DNA of 64,000 nt from Candidatus Binatia bacterium (GCA_022826945.1 JAJDTY010000080.1:98005-162004), one strand, 5' to 3'. Numbered from the stretch's first letter, positions 9,201 through 17,738 are shown. Notes: generated from the sequence alone by a model not told the origin. Made by a program: numbers and translations.

Positions 9201-9649
9201 AGTACGAAAAGGCCGCGCTGGTGCGTCACTGCTGTCGCATGTTTGTGACCGGTGCGAGCCTGACCGTGCCGTTCTTCACCATCGTGTTGCGCAAATCGTA
9301 CGGACTCGGCGCGCAGGGGATGGCTGGGGGAAGTTTCAAAGCTCCGGCTTTTGCGGTGTCCTGGCCAACGGGCGAGTTTGGTGGCATGGGGCTGGAGGGC
9401 GCGGTAAAGCTGGGGTACCGCAAAGAATTGGAGGCTGAAACGGATCCGCATAAGCGCAAGGAACTCTACGAACAGCTCGTCGCCAAGATGTACGAAAGCG
9501 GCAAAGCGCTCAGCACCGCAACGTATTTTGAGATTGATGACGTGATTGACCCCGCCGAGTCCCGACGCTGGATTATGGCCGCCCTGCGCTCCTCGCCCCC
9601 GCCCGTTCCCCGGACAGAGAAAAAACGACCGTGTATTGATACGTGGTGA
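6245..9649 (+). CDS. Single-chain acyl-CoA carboxylase (BC-BCCP-CT)
   Basis: A 1134-residue multidomain enzyme. Residues about 1-465 form the biotin carboxylase (MGLTSLLIANRGEIAIRI; HPGYGFLSENAEF; LAGGGGRGMRA; EANARLQVEHTVTEE). Residues about 525-600 are a biotinyl domain with MESMKMEH, the biotinylated lysine being K563. Residues about 620-1134 are a carboxyltransferase with both crotonase-like lobes (GGGGRPGDTDW, GITSGRCFAGNAVILGCCD, then GVIANNPKHLGGAIDSDA and LCDTPGNMVGPE). All three activities needed to carboxylate an acyl-CoA are on one chain, the architecture known from mycobacterial long-chain acyl-CoA carboxylase. Acyl chain specificity is not predictable here. It follows etfBA on the same strand after 160 bp containing hairpins, so it is probably a separate transcript. 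Confidence 0.88.
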   Translation: MGLTSLLIANRGEIAIRIARAAAELDIRTIAIFSEDDGQSLHTQKTDEALPLQGRGAAAYLDIEQIIALATQAGCDAIHPGYGFLSENAEFARRCAEAGRTFVGPQVETLVLFGDKGQARALAERCEVPVLPGTSGPTSVDEAKEFLISLGADGAVMLKALAGGGGRGMRAVQTVDDLEAAYARCQSEATAAFGNGDVYVEQLIPRARHIEVQVIGDGSGAVSHLGERECSVQRRNQKLVEIAPSPGLSPALRTRLSSAAVRLAQEVQYAGLGTFEFLVDTEHGSDNATFAFIEANARLQVEHTVTEEVTGVDLVKTQLRLAGGSSLADLGLTQERIPEPRGFAMQVRINMETIATDGAPRPSGGTLSAFEVPSGPGLRTDTFGYVGYTTSPSFDSLLAKLIGSSPSSDFSDVVTRTYRALCEFKIEGVATNISFLQSLLRHPDFVKNQLYTRFVEDHSAELVQADHHQRFFFHVDRAQSETPTLAGVKVDSVDPLAVLEHGKSAGSTAAVAVASVGQTAEVSGPDGTVAVPAPLQGTIVSLAVSEGDEVHVGQQLLIMESMKMEHVISAETSGIIRQLTVGQGDAVFEGHPLAFIEETEVEVTAVEQATDLDLDYIRPDLAEIVERHELGMDAARPEAVARRRKTSQRTARENIYDICDPDTYVEYGPMVIAAQRQRRSLDDLIRRTPADGMIAGVGRVNGDLFDEKAAQCIVISYDYTVLAGTQGFKNHYKKDRMFELAERWKLPVVFFAEGGGGRPGDTDWSSPSGLDVPAFYLWGKLSGMVPLVGITSGRCFAGNAVILGCCDVIIATAGSNIGMGGPAMIEGGGLGVFRPEEVGSMEEQVPNGVVDIPVKDEAEAVQVAKQYLSYFQGPIAEWECADQRLLRYIVPENRLRVYEVRDVIEILADTGSVLEIRKHFGIGMVTSFVRIEGRPVGVIANNPKHLGGAIDSDAADKATRFMQLCDAFDIPILMLCDTPGNMVGPEYEKAALVRHCCRMFVTGASLTVPFFTIVLRKSYGLGAQGMAGGSFKAPAFAVSWPTGEFGGMGLEGAVKLGYRKELEAETDPHKRKELYEQLVAKMYESGKALSTATYFEIDDVIDPAESRRWIMAALRSSPPPVPRTEKKRPCIDTW

Positions 9650-9711
9650 CGAGAGCGGGCTACGACCCGCCCTGTGTATACTGGTCGCCGATACGCCGCT
9701 CTCGCTGACCC

Positions 9712-9762
9712 ATCCCGAAGGCGCGCTCTGCCTTGCAGCTTGAAGCAGGTCGCCCTCGGGAT
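9712..9762. repeat. Imperfect inverted repeat between convergent genes
   Basis: ATCCCGAAGGCG (9712-9723) pairs with CGCCCTCGGGAT (9751-9762) at 11 of 12 positions, loop 27 bases. It sits in the 141-bp gap where the carboxylase and crotonase genes converge and may act as a bidirectional terminator, although no strong T-run follows. Confidence 0.4.
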
Positions 9763-9790
9763 CACGTTCCCGCTCTGCTCTTGGCCGAGG

Positions 9791-10573
9791 CTACCGTCCC
9801 ACAAAATTGCCGGGTCGCCGCTCAGCCACGGCTTTAATGCCCTCTTTGTGGTCTTCCGTTTGCTGGAGTCGGTGCTGCTCTCGAAACTCGTGATCTGTCG
9901 CCGCTTTGACTGCGGCCGCACAGCCGTCTCGCATGGTTGCCCGCACGGACTGCACGGCTAGGGGGGCGTTCTCGGCGATTTCCTTGGCGAGATCCAGCGC
10001 CGCCGAGCGGACGTTCTCCTTTGTAGTCAGGACCTCGCCCAAGCCCCAGCTATAGGCCTCTTCGCCGCCAATCCTCCTGCCGGTTTGAAAGATCAGGTTT
10101 GCGCGTGGCTCGCCGATCAGACGGGATAGGGTATAGGTCAGGCCGAAACCCGGATGAAAGCCAAGTTTGACAAAGTTTGCCGCAAAGCGCGTTTCCGGGC
10201 AGAGCACGCGGAAATCGGGCACCAGCGCGAGGCCAAAGCCGCCCCCAATAGCCGCCCCCTGGATCGCGCCAACAACCGGCTTTTTACAGGAAAACAGCCG
10301 TACGGCTTGAGCGTAGAGCGGATTACCGGTTTCGACATCGCGCAGGTCACGTTCTGCCTGGCCACTATGGAAATTGGCCCCGGCACAAAAATGCTTGCCG
10401 TTTGCCGCAAGGACGATAGCTCGACAATCTGTTTCTTTATCCAACTCTTCAAAGGCATCGGCCAGGGACTGGATGAGGGCCGTATCAAAGAAATTGTTTG
10501 GCGGTCGTTGAATCTCGGCGGTTGCCACATAATCGGCCAAGCTTACTTCAACATCTCCGTAGCGTGTCTCCAT
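9791..10573 (-). CDS. Enoyl-CoA hydratase/isomerase family protein
   Basis: A 260-residue crotonase-fold protein. The CoA/oxyanion-hole motifs are HFCAGANF and GAIQGAAIGGGFGLALVPD, followed by KLGFHPGFGLTYTLSRLIG. In typical hydratases a Glu precedes the KLG segment (PEIKLG); here the same place reads NFVKLG, and the second catalytic Glu region reads HPGFG. By eye the usual catalytic glutamates are not in place, so hydration of enoyl-CoA is uncertain; another crotonase reaction is possible. It converges on the acyl-CoA carboxylase gene and is divergent from the alpha/beta hydrolase at 10876. Confidence 0.8.
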   Translation of the reverse strand: METRYGDVEVSLADYVATAEIQRPPNNFFDTALIQSLADAFEELDKETDCRAIVLAANGKHFCAGANFHSGQAERDLRDVETGNPLYAQAVRLFSCKKPVVGAIQGAAIGGGFGLALVPDFRVLCPETRFAANFVKLGFHPGFGLTYTLSRLIGEPRANLIFQTGRRIGGEEAYSWGLGEVLTTKENVRSAALDLAKEIAENAPLAVQSVRATMRDGCAAAVKAATDHEFREQHRLQQTEDHKEGIKAVAERRPGNFVGR

Positions 10574-10875
10574 CGATGTGCTCCTTTTACTGTCTCAGCC
10601 CGACTCTCACAGCAGGGCTAGCGTTGCCCACCGGATATAGCATTATCCGCTCACTCCCGGTAGCGTTCTCAAACTGAGTTTTCCTCCGGACTCATGGTAC
10701 GGGGTGGATGTATGGAATCCGACGAGGTTCTGGCGACGAACTATGCTGACGCAGTCCTTCTTGCTCGGGACGAAAAAGTACAAACGAACCACAGCCATAC
10801 TGTGGATTAGCACGGCTGGACGATATACTGTCTACCCGGCCGCGTTTGAAGGCTCCCCCTGAGAAAGGGACACTC
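10574..10875. other. Intergenic region, possible 32-codon ORF
   Basis: This 302-bp gap separates the divergent crotonase and alpha/beta hydrolase genes and should hold both promoters. A short + strand frame (10712-10810, 32 codons, begins MESDEVLATNYADAV) follows a GGGGTGG stretch. I recognise nothing in it and it may be chance. No other structure is evident. Confidence 0.25.
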
Positions 10876-11775
10876 ATGGCAGGACAACACATTCTCGGAC
10901 CGACCTCGCATTATTTCTACTCGCAGCGTCTCAAGCTGCACTATGTTGACTGGGGCAACCCTGACAAGCCGTTGCTCGTTCTGATTCATGGCGGGCGGGA
11001 TCATTGTCGGAATTGGGACTGGGTCGCTCAGGCGTTGCGCGAAGACTATCACATCGTTGCCCCGGATTTACGCGGACATGGCGATTCGGAGTGGGCTCGC
11101 GGCAGCGAGTACTCGATGATTGACCATGTCGTCGATATTGCACAGTTGCTGGCTCAGCTCGACTTGTTTCCGGTCACGTTGATTGGACATTCTCTCGGCG
11201 GTGGTATCGTGCTCCAGTATGCAGGTGTGTATCCCGAAAAAGTGGCCAAGGTCGTCTCGATTGAGGGCTGGGGACCCCCTCCACAGATGCTCAAGGAGCA
11301 GCCGCAAAGCGCGTTTGAGCGGATGCAACACTGGGTCGATGAAATGCGTGGGTTCGCCGGTCGCCTGCCAAAGCGCTACAAGACGCTGGAAGAGGCGGTC
11401 GAACGTATGCGTGAAGCCAATCCTCACCTCAGCCCGGAGCAGGCCCACCATCTGACCGTGTATGGAACCCACCGCAACGAGGACGGAACCCATACCTGGA
11501 AGTTTGACAACTATGTCCGCGCCCGCTCACCGTATCGCTTCAATATGGCGGATGCCCAAGAAATCTGGGGACGTATTACCTGCCCGCTTCTCCTACTCCG
11601 GGGCAGCGAATCCTGGGCGGTTGATCTGGAGAAAGATCGTGAACGCGCAAAAGCCTTCCGCAATCCTGCTCTGGTGACAATCCCCAAGGCTGGCCACTGG
11701 GTGCACCACGACCAGTTGGAGCACTTCCTGCGGGTGACCACGGAGTTTTTGCTTCCGTCTCAATCAGCGGGGTAG
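10876..11775 (+). CDS. Alpha/beta hydrolase
   Basis: A 299-residue alpha/beta hydrolase: oxyanion segment LVLIHGGRDHCRNWDWVAQAL, nucleophile elbow GHSLGGG, acid region near LLLRGSESWAVD and a C-terminal GHWVHHDQ giving the catalytic His. The family includes C-C bond hydrolases, esterases, haloalkane dehalogenases and lactonases; the substrate is not evident. ATG 10876 is chosen because GAGAAAGGGA (10861-10870) precedes it and the fold starts soon after; a TTG 30 bp upstream is an alternative. It converges with the small serine esterase at 11796. Confidence 0.85.
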   Translation: MAGQHILGPTSHYFYSQRLKLHYVDWGNPDKPLLVLIHGGRDHCRNWDWVAQALREDYHIVAPDLRGHGDSEWARGSEYSMIDHVVDIAQLLAQLDLFPVTLIGHSLGGGIVLQYAGVYPEKVAKVVSIEGWGPPPQMLKEQPQSAFERMQHWVDEMRGFAGRLPKRYKTLEEAVERMREANPHLSPEQAHHLTVYGTHRNEDGTHTWKFDNYVRARSPYRFNMADAQEIWGRITCPLLLLRGSESWAVDLEKDRERAKAFRNPALVTIPKAGHWVHHDQLEHFLRVTTEFLLPSQSAG

Positions 11776-11795
11776 CTGCACCCAGTGGGGCGGAT

Positions 11796-12464
11796 TCAGG
11801 ACGCCAGGGTAATCGGTGACACCACTTTTTCCTGGAGCCAATTGGACAGGTCGGTCAGGCTGCGGGCATTGATTTCGTGACCCATATCATACTCCCGGTA
11901 GGTCACGGGCGCTTTGACATCACGCAGGATTTCGACGGACTGGCGGGCCCGGCCCACATCGATCAACTCGTCCTTACTGCCGTGTTGGACCAGTACGGGA
12001 AGTTGCTCGGTTGCCGGTACGTCCGGTAATGCAGTCAGCATATCTTTCGGTAGCCACGAACTGAGCGCTGCTAATCCGGCAAAGCGCTCGGGCTCGCCCA
12101 GGGCTAGGCTATAACCCATGACCCCACCCTGACTAAACCCCAGCACGCACAGTTTTTTGGAATCAACAGGGTAGCGCTGGAGTGCTTCATCAAGGAAGGT
12201 GCGAACGGCCTCGCGCGCGGAGAGAACAGCCTGGACATCGATCGGTCCGTCACTCGTCAGCGGAAACCAGCCGTGACCGACCATGTTCGGACCGATGGGG
12301 ACCTGAAGTGGGCCTTGCGGACAGAGAACGAGAAACTGACCTCGACACAGATGCGGAGATAAGCCCAGGAGATCGAGCGCGTTGGCACCCCAGCCGTGCA
12401 GAGCGAGAATGGTTGGATGCGGGCCTGTGCCCTCGGGCTCGAAAACCGTGTGGATAAGATTCAT
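11796..12464 (-). CDS. Carboxylesterase/phospholipase-type serine hydrolase
   Basis: A 222-residue compact alpha/beta hydrolase of the carboxylesterase/YpfH type. It shows ILALHGWGAN (oxyanion region), LGFSQGGVMGYSLAL (nucleophile Ser in GFSQGG), LPVLVQHGSKDELIDVGRAR (acid) and EYDMGHEI (catalytic His). The family hydrolyses short acyl or thioester bonds. It lies 115 bp downstream of moxR on the same strand, possibly in the same transcript, though the gap suggests its own promoter. Confidence 0.82.
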   Translation of the reverse strand: MNLIHTVFEPEGTGPHPTILALHGWGANALDLLGLSPHLCRGQFLVLCPQGPLQVPIGPNMVGHGWFPLTSDGPIDVQAVLSAREAVRTFLDEALQRYPVDSKKLCVLGFSQGGVMGYSLALGEPERFAGLAALSSWLPKDMLTALPDVPATEQLPVLVQHGSKDELIDVGRARQSVEILRDVKAPVTYREYDMGHEINARSLTDLSNWLQEKVVSPITLAS

Positions 12465-12579
12465 CGTCCTCGATTCCTTTCAGCTCCCGCCGCACGGGCG
12501 TGTAGCTCTTACTGCTTCCCCATCTTGCCATGCCTCTTGTTGCTGTGCGAGGGGTAGAAAAAATGGATGGAATCTTCTC

Positions 12580-13599
12580 CTATTTTTTCGGGACCTGTTT
12601 CAGCAGCAGTTCGATGATCTGGTCGGCACTAATGCCCTCTGCCTCCGCCTGAAAGTTCAGCAGGCAGCGATGCCGCAAGGCCGCCAGCGCAACATCGGTG
12701 ATATCCTCAAAACTGACGTGCACCCGCCCGTCGAGCAGAGCGTTGACCTTGGCCCCTAAGGTGAGGGCCTGTGCCCCACGCGGGCTGGGGCCGTAGCGGA
12801 GATAGTGCGTGACCTCAGGCACCGGCGAATTTGGGTTGCTAGGCGTGGCTGCTTCAATAAGTCGGGCAATATACAAACTCAGCGGAGGAGCCAGCAGGAC
12901 TTCGCGCACCAGATTTTGCATCTCGGCGATGACTGCTGGAGCCGTTTCTGCCGAGAGGACCGGATTGATGCAGTACTGCGTCTCTTTTGTGGTGCGCTCA
13001 AGAATTTCAGCCACCTCATCCGCGCTGGGCGATTCAATAATCAGCTTGAGCAGAAAACGGTCCAGTTGTGCCTCGGGGAGCGGGTAGGTCCCCTCGATTT
13101 CGACTGGGTTCTGGGTCGCCACAACAAGAAAAGGGGGCGTGAGGGTATGCGTCTCCCCAAAAACGGTGACCTGCTGTTCCTCCATGGCTTCAAGGACAGC
13201 CGACTGGGTCTTGGGCGTGGCACGATTAATTTCGTCTGCCAGGACGATGTTGGCAAAGATCGGGCCGGGCTTGAATTCAAAATAACGCCTGCCGTCAGCG
13301 CCTTCAGACAAGACTTGGGTGCCTACAATATCGGACGGCATGAGATCTGGCGTAAACTGAATACGCTTGGCGCTGAGCGCGAGGGCCTGGCTGAGCGACT
13401 TGGCCATTAACGTTTTGCCCAGACCAGGCACGCTTTCAATAAGGACATGCCCACCGGCAAAAAAGGCGGTTAAGATCTTCCGCAAGATACTCCGCTGGCC
13501 AACGATGAGCTGGCCGACCTCTTCTTCGATGGTCGCAAAGATGTGTCGAAAGTGTTCAACCCGTTGTTCTGAGGATGAGGACGATAAAGAGGTTGACAT
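12580..13599 (-). CDS. MoxR-family AAA+ ATPase
   Basis: A 339-residue MoxR/RavA-type AAA+ ATPase. Walker A is GLGKT (59-63), Walker B is VLADEINRA (D121, E122), followed by TPKTQSAVLEAMEE and the sensor-like VVATQNPVEIEGTYPLPEAQ, then the C-terminal lid. MoxR ATPases act as chaperones that mature or insert metal cofactors or secreted/membrane complexes, usually with DUF58 and VWA proteins. Here the only tightly linked partner is the Gln/Pro-rich membrane protein upstream (7 bp gap), with mltG before it; no DUF58 or VWA gene is visible. Confidence 0.92.
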   Translation of the reverse strand: MSTSLSSSSSEQRVEHFRHIFATIEEEVGQLIVGQRSILRKILTAFFAGGHVLIESVPGLGKTLMAKSLSQALALSAKRIQFTPDLMPSDIVGTQVLSEGADGRRYFEFKPGPIFANIVLADEINRATPKTQSAVLEAMEEQQVTVFGETHTLTPPFLVVATQNPVEIEGTYPLPEAQLDRFLLKLIIESPSADEVAEILERTTKETQYCINPVLSAETAPAVIAEMQNLVREVLLAPPLSLYIARLIEAATPSNPNSPVPEVTHYLRYGPSPRGAQALTLGAKVNALLDGRVHVSFEDITDVALAALRHRCLLNFQAEAEGISADQIIELLLKQVPKK

Positions 13600-13606
13600 G
13601 CGGCTC

Positions 13607-15061
13607 CTATTGCAAAATAGCCCTATATTCGAGCGGGATGCGCTGTTGGGGGGCGTTTTGCTCTGGCGGACGCTCGGCGAGTGGGGCGTTGCTATAGGGC
13701 GTGGTTGGGACCGCCGGGCTGGTATTTTCGGTCAGTTCCTGGCTGTCCTGTTCCGTCTTGATACCGGTTGGAATACGAACTTTGACATAGCGGGCAGCCT
13801 GGGTCAGAAATCCGCCGGGCTGCTCGCCCGGTTTGTAAAAACGCTCGCCTTTTCCCTGCCCGCCAGATTGTCCGGGCCGCTGGTCTGACTGCTCTGGGGC
13901 CTGCTGAGGTTGTTTTCTCTCGTTACTCTGCTGCGTGGCGTGACGGTGCTGCTCGGGTCCTGCTTTATGTGGGTCTACCCCGGAAGGTGGCTGCTGGGCG
14001 TCCGGTTTTTGGCCCGGTTGCGGAGCTTTTTGCTGCTGACCGGAGGTGTTCTGTTGAGCCTGCTGCTTGCCTTTCTGTTCTTGAGACTGAGGCTGGTCAA
14101 ACTTGATGCCACCGCCGGACTCCTGGGAGGTGTTTTGCCGCTTTTGTGACTGTTGATTGTCTGATTGGTCTGGCTGGTTTGTGTTTTGCGGTGCCTCATT
14201 CCTCTGAGCAGAAAGCGACTTCTTGAGTTGCTCCAGGTTCTCATTTGTTTTCGCTAGCGGCGTATGCTCCGGCTGTGGTCTGTCGCCCTGGTTGCCCGGA
14301 CTATCGTCCTGTTTACTGTCGCTCCCCAAGAGTTTGAGATCAAGCGGAAGAATCTGCGGCACTGGTAGCGGCAGATTCATACGTTTTTGCGCTTCATCAA
14401 TCAGACGCATCTTCTCCTGAGGGGTCAGAGCCGGATTCTTGAGCTCCTGAGCAAGGGCGAGGAGTTGGGCGCCGGCTTGCCGTTCCTCAGGAGAAGACTG
14501 TGCACGGATCAACTGCCGGGCACTATCTTCAATATTCTGGAGCAGAGTCTCAGTCGTCGACGCAACAGGTGAGAGGTCACTTGGAGCCAAGGCAGCGCGG
14601 CCGGATGGCAAAAACAAGAAGAGTAGGCCACTTAGGACCGCGCCGACACACGCAAACGGAACCCGCCTGTCGAGATGGAAGGGCAGGTCGCGCTCAGGAA
14701 TGAAGAAGGCGGCCCTCCGGGCAGCTTCGCTCCGAACCTGGGCTAAGAAGTCTAAGGAATGTGGTAGGGTCGTCAGAGTGAGGAAACGCTCTTGGCCGGC
14801 CGTCTTCTCATCTAGCAGGCGGGCAATGCTCTCGTCCTGGCAGTTCTTTTTTTCCTGTCTGAGGGATTCCAGTAGAAAACCGAAGACGATGACGGGTGGA
14901 AGAAAAGCAAACCCGATGGGGAGCGAGTAGGCCAGGAGCAGACTGCATCCTAGGAAAAAGACGGCAATCCCTAGGGGGAGAAAAAAACCGAGGGTATTGG
15001 CACTCCGCTGCCACAGCACCCGGCGGGCTGTCGCAGTGAGGAGTTGGGACAAGCTATCCAT
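13607..15061 (-). CDS. Membrane protein with Gln/Pro-rich tail, MoxR operon
   Basis: I choose the ATG at 15061, giving 484 residues, because it overlaps the mltG stop (ATGGATAG) and suggests translational coupling; an upstream start would read 53 residues over mltG. The protein has two hydrophobic segments near 20-65, a third near 140-165, a helical region resembling the BatB/DUF4175-like class and a long low-complexity segment (about 250-430) rich in Gln, Pro, Ser and Asn. The predicted topology is a membrane anchor with a long extracytoplasmic or cytoplasmic tail. It is probably a client or partner of the adjacent MoxR ATPase. No catalytic motif is recognised and the family assignment is weak. 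Confidence 0.65.
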   Translation of the reverse strand: MDSLSQLLTATARRVLWQRSANTLGFFLPLGIAVFFLGCSLLLAYSLPIGFAFLPPVIVFGFLLESLRQEKKNCQDESIARLLDEKTAGQERFLTLTTLPHSLDFLAQVRSEAARRAAFFIPERDLPFHLDRRVPFACVGAVLSGLLFLFLPSGRAALAPSDLSPVASTTETLLQNIEDSARQLIRAQSSPEERQAGAQLLALAQELKNPALTPQEKMRLIDEAQKRMNLPLPVPQILPLDLKLLGSDSKQDDSPGNQGDRPQPEHTPLAKTNENLEQLKKSLSAQRNEAPQNTNQPDQSDNQQSQKRQNTSQESGGGIKFDQPQSQEQKGKQQAQQNTSGQQQKAPQPGQKPDAQQPPSGVDPHKAGPEQHRHATQQSNERKQPQQAPEQSDQRPGQSGGQGKGERFYKPGEQPGGFLTQAARYVKVRIPTGIKTEQDSQELTENTSPAVPTTPYSNAPLAERPPEQNAPQQRIPLEYRAILQ

Positions 15062-16061
15062 TGCGCGAGCCACGTTTCTGAAACCGGCGAACCGCACGAT
15101 TATGATCTGCGAGCCGAGAAGAGAATACGTGTGTGCCGTCTCCCCGAGCAACAAAATAGAGGTAGTCCGTTTGGGCTGGGGAGAGAACAGCCTGAATAGC
15201 CGCGAGTCCCGGGCTGGCAATTGGGCCGGGCGGAAGGCCAGTAAACAGATAGGTATTATACGGCGTGGGCGTACGCAGATGGCGACGGGTCAGGTTCCCG
15301 TCAAAGTTCGGAATGCCATAGATGACAGTTGGATCACACTGGAGGGGAATGTTTTGACGGAGCCGATTATGAAAGACTCCGGCAATCAGCGGGCGTTCCT
15401 CGACCGCCCCGGTTTCTTTCTCAATGAGCGAAGCCAGGGTCAGGACCTCATGTTGGGAGAACCCTAACTCCCGGGCCTGCTGGTGCATGGCCGGGGTAAA
15501 GACCTCAGACAGACGTGTGACCATACGCTCCAGAATATCCTCTGCGGCGCTTTGCTTTGAAAAGAAATAGGTGTCCGGATACAGGTAGCCTTCAAGGCCG
15601 TACTCCTGAAGGTTCCATTTGGCTAGGAGTCGAGGAGAAGTGCTCAGAGACAGGAATTGCTCTTGGGGGCCAAACCCTTGGTCTTCCAGTCTTTTGGCAA
15701 TTTGTTTGAGTGTCAGTCCCTCTGGGATCGTCACCATGTGGTGAATGACCTGACCTTGGGTCAACGTCTCAAGCAACCTCCGCGGGGTCAGCGGGGTTTC
15801 CAGGATATACTCCCCACTTTGTATGGAATGATCTTTGCCTGTGAATTGCGCCCAGAAACGAAATGGCTGGATACTTGCCAGTATGCCTTCGGCAACAAGC
15901 ATCTGCGCTGTTTGTTGGAGAGTGCTGCCCGGAGCAATAAAGAGCCGAGCGGGCGCCGCCAAAGGCGGACCTGGGGTGTTGAGCCGTGCATAGATGTAAC
16001 AGGCGGTGAGTCCGCTAACGCCAATGACAAGACACGTAATAAAAGGCAGAATTTTTTTCAC
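15054..16061 (-). CDS. mltG: Endolytic murein transglycosylase MltG
   Basis: MltG/YceG family: one N-terminal membrane segment (KKILPFITCLVIGVSGLTAC), a LysM-like region (IAPGSTLQQTAQMLVAEGI) and the catalytic domain with LIEKETG, whose Glu is about residue 216, close to the catalytic Glu218 of E. coli. Further motifs are VFHNRL, LQCDPTVIYG, PYNTYLFTGLPPGPI and FVARGDGTHVFS. It cleaves nascent peptidoglycan strands and is thought to set glycan length. The GTG at 16061 gives a normal ~335-residue protein; an ATG at 16154 would add 31 residues and overlap the ATG of the divergent M23 gene. Its last codons overlap the next gene. Confidence 0.9.
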   Translation of the reverse strand: MKKILPFITCLVIGVSGLTACYIYARLNTPGPPLAAPARLFIAPGSTLQQTAQMLVAEGILASIQPFRFWAQFTGKDHSIQSGEYILETPLTPRRLLETLTQGQVIHHMVTIPEGLTLKQIAKRLEDQGFGPQEQFLSLSTSPRLLAKWNLQEYGLEGYLYPDTYFFSKQSAAEDILERMVTRLSEVFTPAMHQQARELGFSQHEVLTLASLIEKETGAVEERPLIAGVFHNRLRQNIPLQCDPTVIYGIPNFDGNLTRRHLRTPTPYNTYLFTGLPPGPIASPGLAAIQAVLSPAQTDYLYFVARGDGTHVFSSRLADHNRAVRRFQKRGSRNG

Positions 16062-16152
16062 CGCCACCCAACCTACCACCGGTATAACAGCGAAACAATG
16101 TCGGACTATATCTCCTTGACTTTTCTGCGTTCTGCTGGCACTTTTCTTGACC

Positions 16153-17658
16153 ATGCATAGCCGGTGGCTGGAGTATTGCAAGGAAATACTCTGCATCTCC
16201 CTTGGGCGCCAGAACGGCCACGTTCAGGCGCTGCTTATCGCTCCCATTCTGGCAGTCGGTTTTCTCGGGCTTATTGTTCGGGCGGCAAACCCGGCCGTTG
16301 ACCCTTCTTTCGCCAAAAACGAGGTGACCGCTCAGGCCCAACAACGTTTGAACGAGATTCAACAGAGAAGCGATGTTCTGGGTCATATGGAGACGGCTTC
16401 GGCCGGGACGCAACCAACTCCGGAAGAAAAAGAAGACGCGGTCCCGTCCGTTCTCGTTACCCTTCCCCCGCTGCCCGAGTCAGTAACGCCGATAGGCATG
16501 CCGCACCACATCGTGCATGCCATTAAGCCGCACGAGACGTTTGCAGGTATTCTGAAAAAAGAAGGGCTCTCGCCTCAACAGACCGCCGCATGGATCACTG
16601 CGGCGCGGCAAAGGGCTGAGGTACGGAGGTTACAAGTTGGACGCACCATAACGTTTTCCTATGAACCCGATCACAATGGGCCGCCAACGCTGCGAACCGT
16701 TTCCTGTAGCATTAATCAGGACACTTCGCTCGTGTTTGAGAAGGATGAGAGCGGGCATATTCAGTCACGAATCGAGACCGCTCCCACGACCCTTGTCTGG
16801 CGGGCCGTTGGTGGCCGTATTACCCATAGTTTAGGTTGGGCAGCCAGAAAAATAGGTGTCCCGGCCGGTATCATTGATGCGGTGGCAGATATGGGCTGGG
16901 ATCTGAACCTTTCATACGACCTTCAGCCGGGTGATCCCTTCAAAATCATTTTTGAAGAACTTCAGCATAACGGGCAAGCCGTGAAGCATGGTAAAGTGCT
17001 TGCCGCAGAAATCGTGAACAAGGGAAGAAAACACCTCGTCTTTCCTTTTGACGTGGGAGAAGGGATGGGGTTTGGGCAGCAGTTTCTGCGTTACCCTGTC
17101 CAATTCACCCGCGTCTCATCGGTCTTTAGCGATGCCCGGTTGCATCCCATCTATAAACGGAAACGTCCCCACCGTGGTGTAGATTTCGCTGCCCCAACGG
17201 GAACCCCGGTACGCGCGGTGGCGGATGGCAAGGTTACTTATGCCGGCTGGAAGGGCGACTATGGCCGTTTTCTCAAAATTGACCATGCCGGACCCTATAG
17301 CTCGGCATACGCCCACCTGCGGCGGATCAAAAAAGGAGTGAGAGCTGGAGCTTTTGTCAAAAGGGGACAGGTTATTGGCTATGTCGGGTCTTCAGGAGCC
17401 GCAACCGGTCCGCACCTGCACTTTGAGATGCATAAAAACGGTCGGTATATCGATCCATTGAAAAAAGTGCCGGCGCCAAAGACCCTTGTTTGGCAATCAA
17501 CTACAGCGCGGCCTGACCCACAGCTCGCGGCAATACGAAAAAAACTGGAAGAGTATCTCGCTAGGCTGAGCGTGCAGAACGGGCCCGAGAGCCAGATCTA
17601 CACAGCCATCCCACGGATTCAAACTGCTGCCAGCGTGGCCGTTGAGCCACAGGCGTAA
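16153..17658 (+). CDS. M23 family metallopeptidase (murein DD-endopeptidase type)
   Basis: About 501 residues: a membrane anchor/signal segment near 25-45 (ALLIAPILAVGFLGLIV), a LysM/OapA-like region (HAIKPHETFAGILKKEGLS), a Csd3-like second domain and the C-terminal LytM/peptidase M23 domain (about 325-440). Zinc and catalytic residues are seen as H340xxxD344 (HRGVDFAAPTGTP) and H421-L-H423-F-E. The order matches MepM/Csd3-type D,D-endopeptidases that cut peptidoglycan cross-links. ATG 16153 is preferred over an upstream TTG at 16147. It is divergent from mltG, so two wall-cutting enzymes share a control region of roughly 90 bp. Confidence 0.9.
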   Translation: MHSRWLEYCKEILCISLGRQNGHVQALLIAPILAVGFLGLIVRAANPAVDPSFAKNEVTAQAQQRLNEIQQRSDVLGHMETASAGTQPTPEEKEDAVPSVLVTLPPLPESVTPIGMPHHIVHAIKPHETFAGILKKEGLSPQQTAAWITAARQRAEVRRLQVGRTITFSYEPDHNGPPTLRTVSCSINQDTSLVFEKDESGHIQSRIETAPTTLVWRAVGGRITHSLGWAARKIGVPAGIIDAVADMGWDLNLSYDLQPGDPFKIIFEELQHNGQAVKHGKVLAAEIVNKGRKHLVFPFDVGEGMGFGQQFLRYPVQFTRVSSVFSDARLHPIYKRKRPHRGVDFAAPTGTPVRAVADGKVTYAGWKGDYGRFLKIDHAGPYSSAYAHLRRIKKGVRAGAFVKRGQVIGYVGSSGAATGPHLHFEMHKNGRYIDPLKKVPAPKTLVWQSTTARPDPQLAAIRKKLEEYLARLSVQNGPESQIYTAIPRIQTAASVAVEPQA

Positions 17659-17738
17659 TTGCCCGTCTTGAGCTTCCCTATTTTGTTCCTATCCTTTGGG
17701 GATGCACGCCTTTCCCGTTCAGAAATTCCTCTAAAAAC

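Noticed and set aside
15062-15220. 53-residue extension of the Gln/Pro-rich membrane protein
   Set aside because: It would read over mltG; the ATG at 15061 overlaps the mltG stop and fits coupling.
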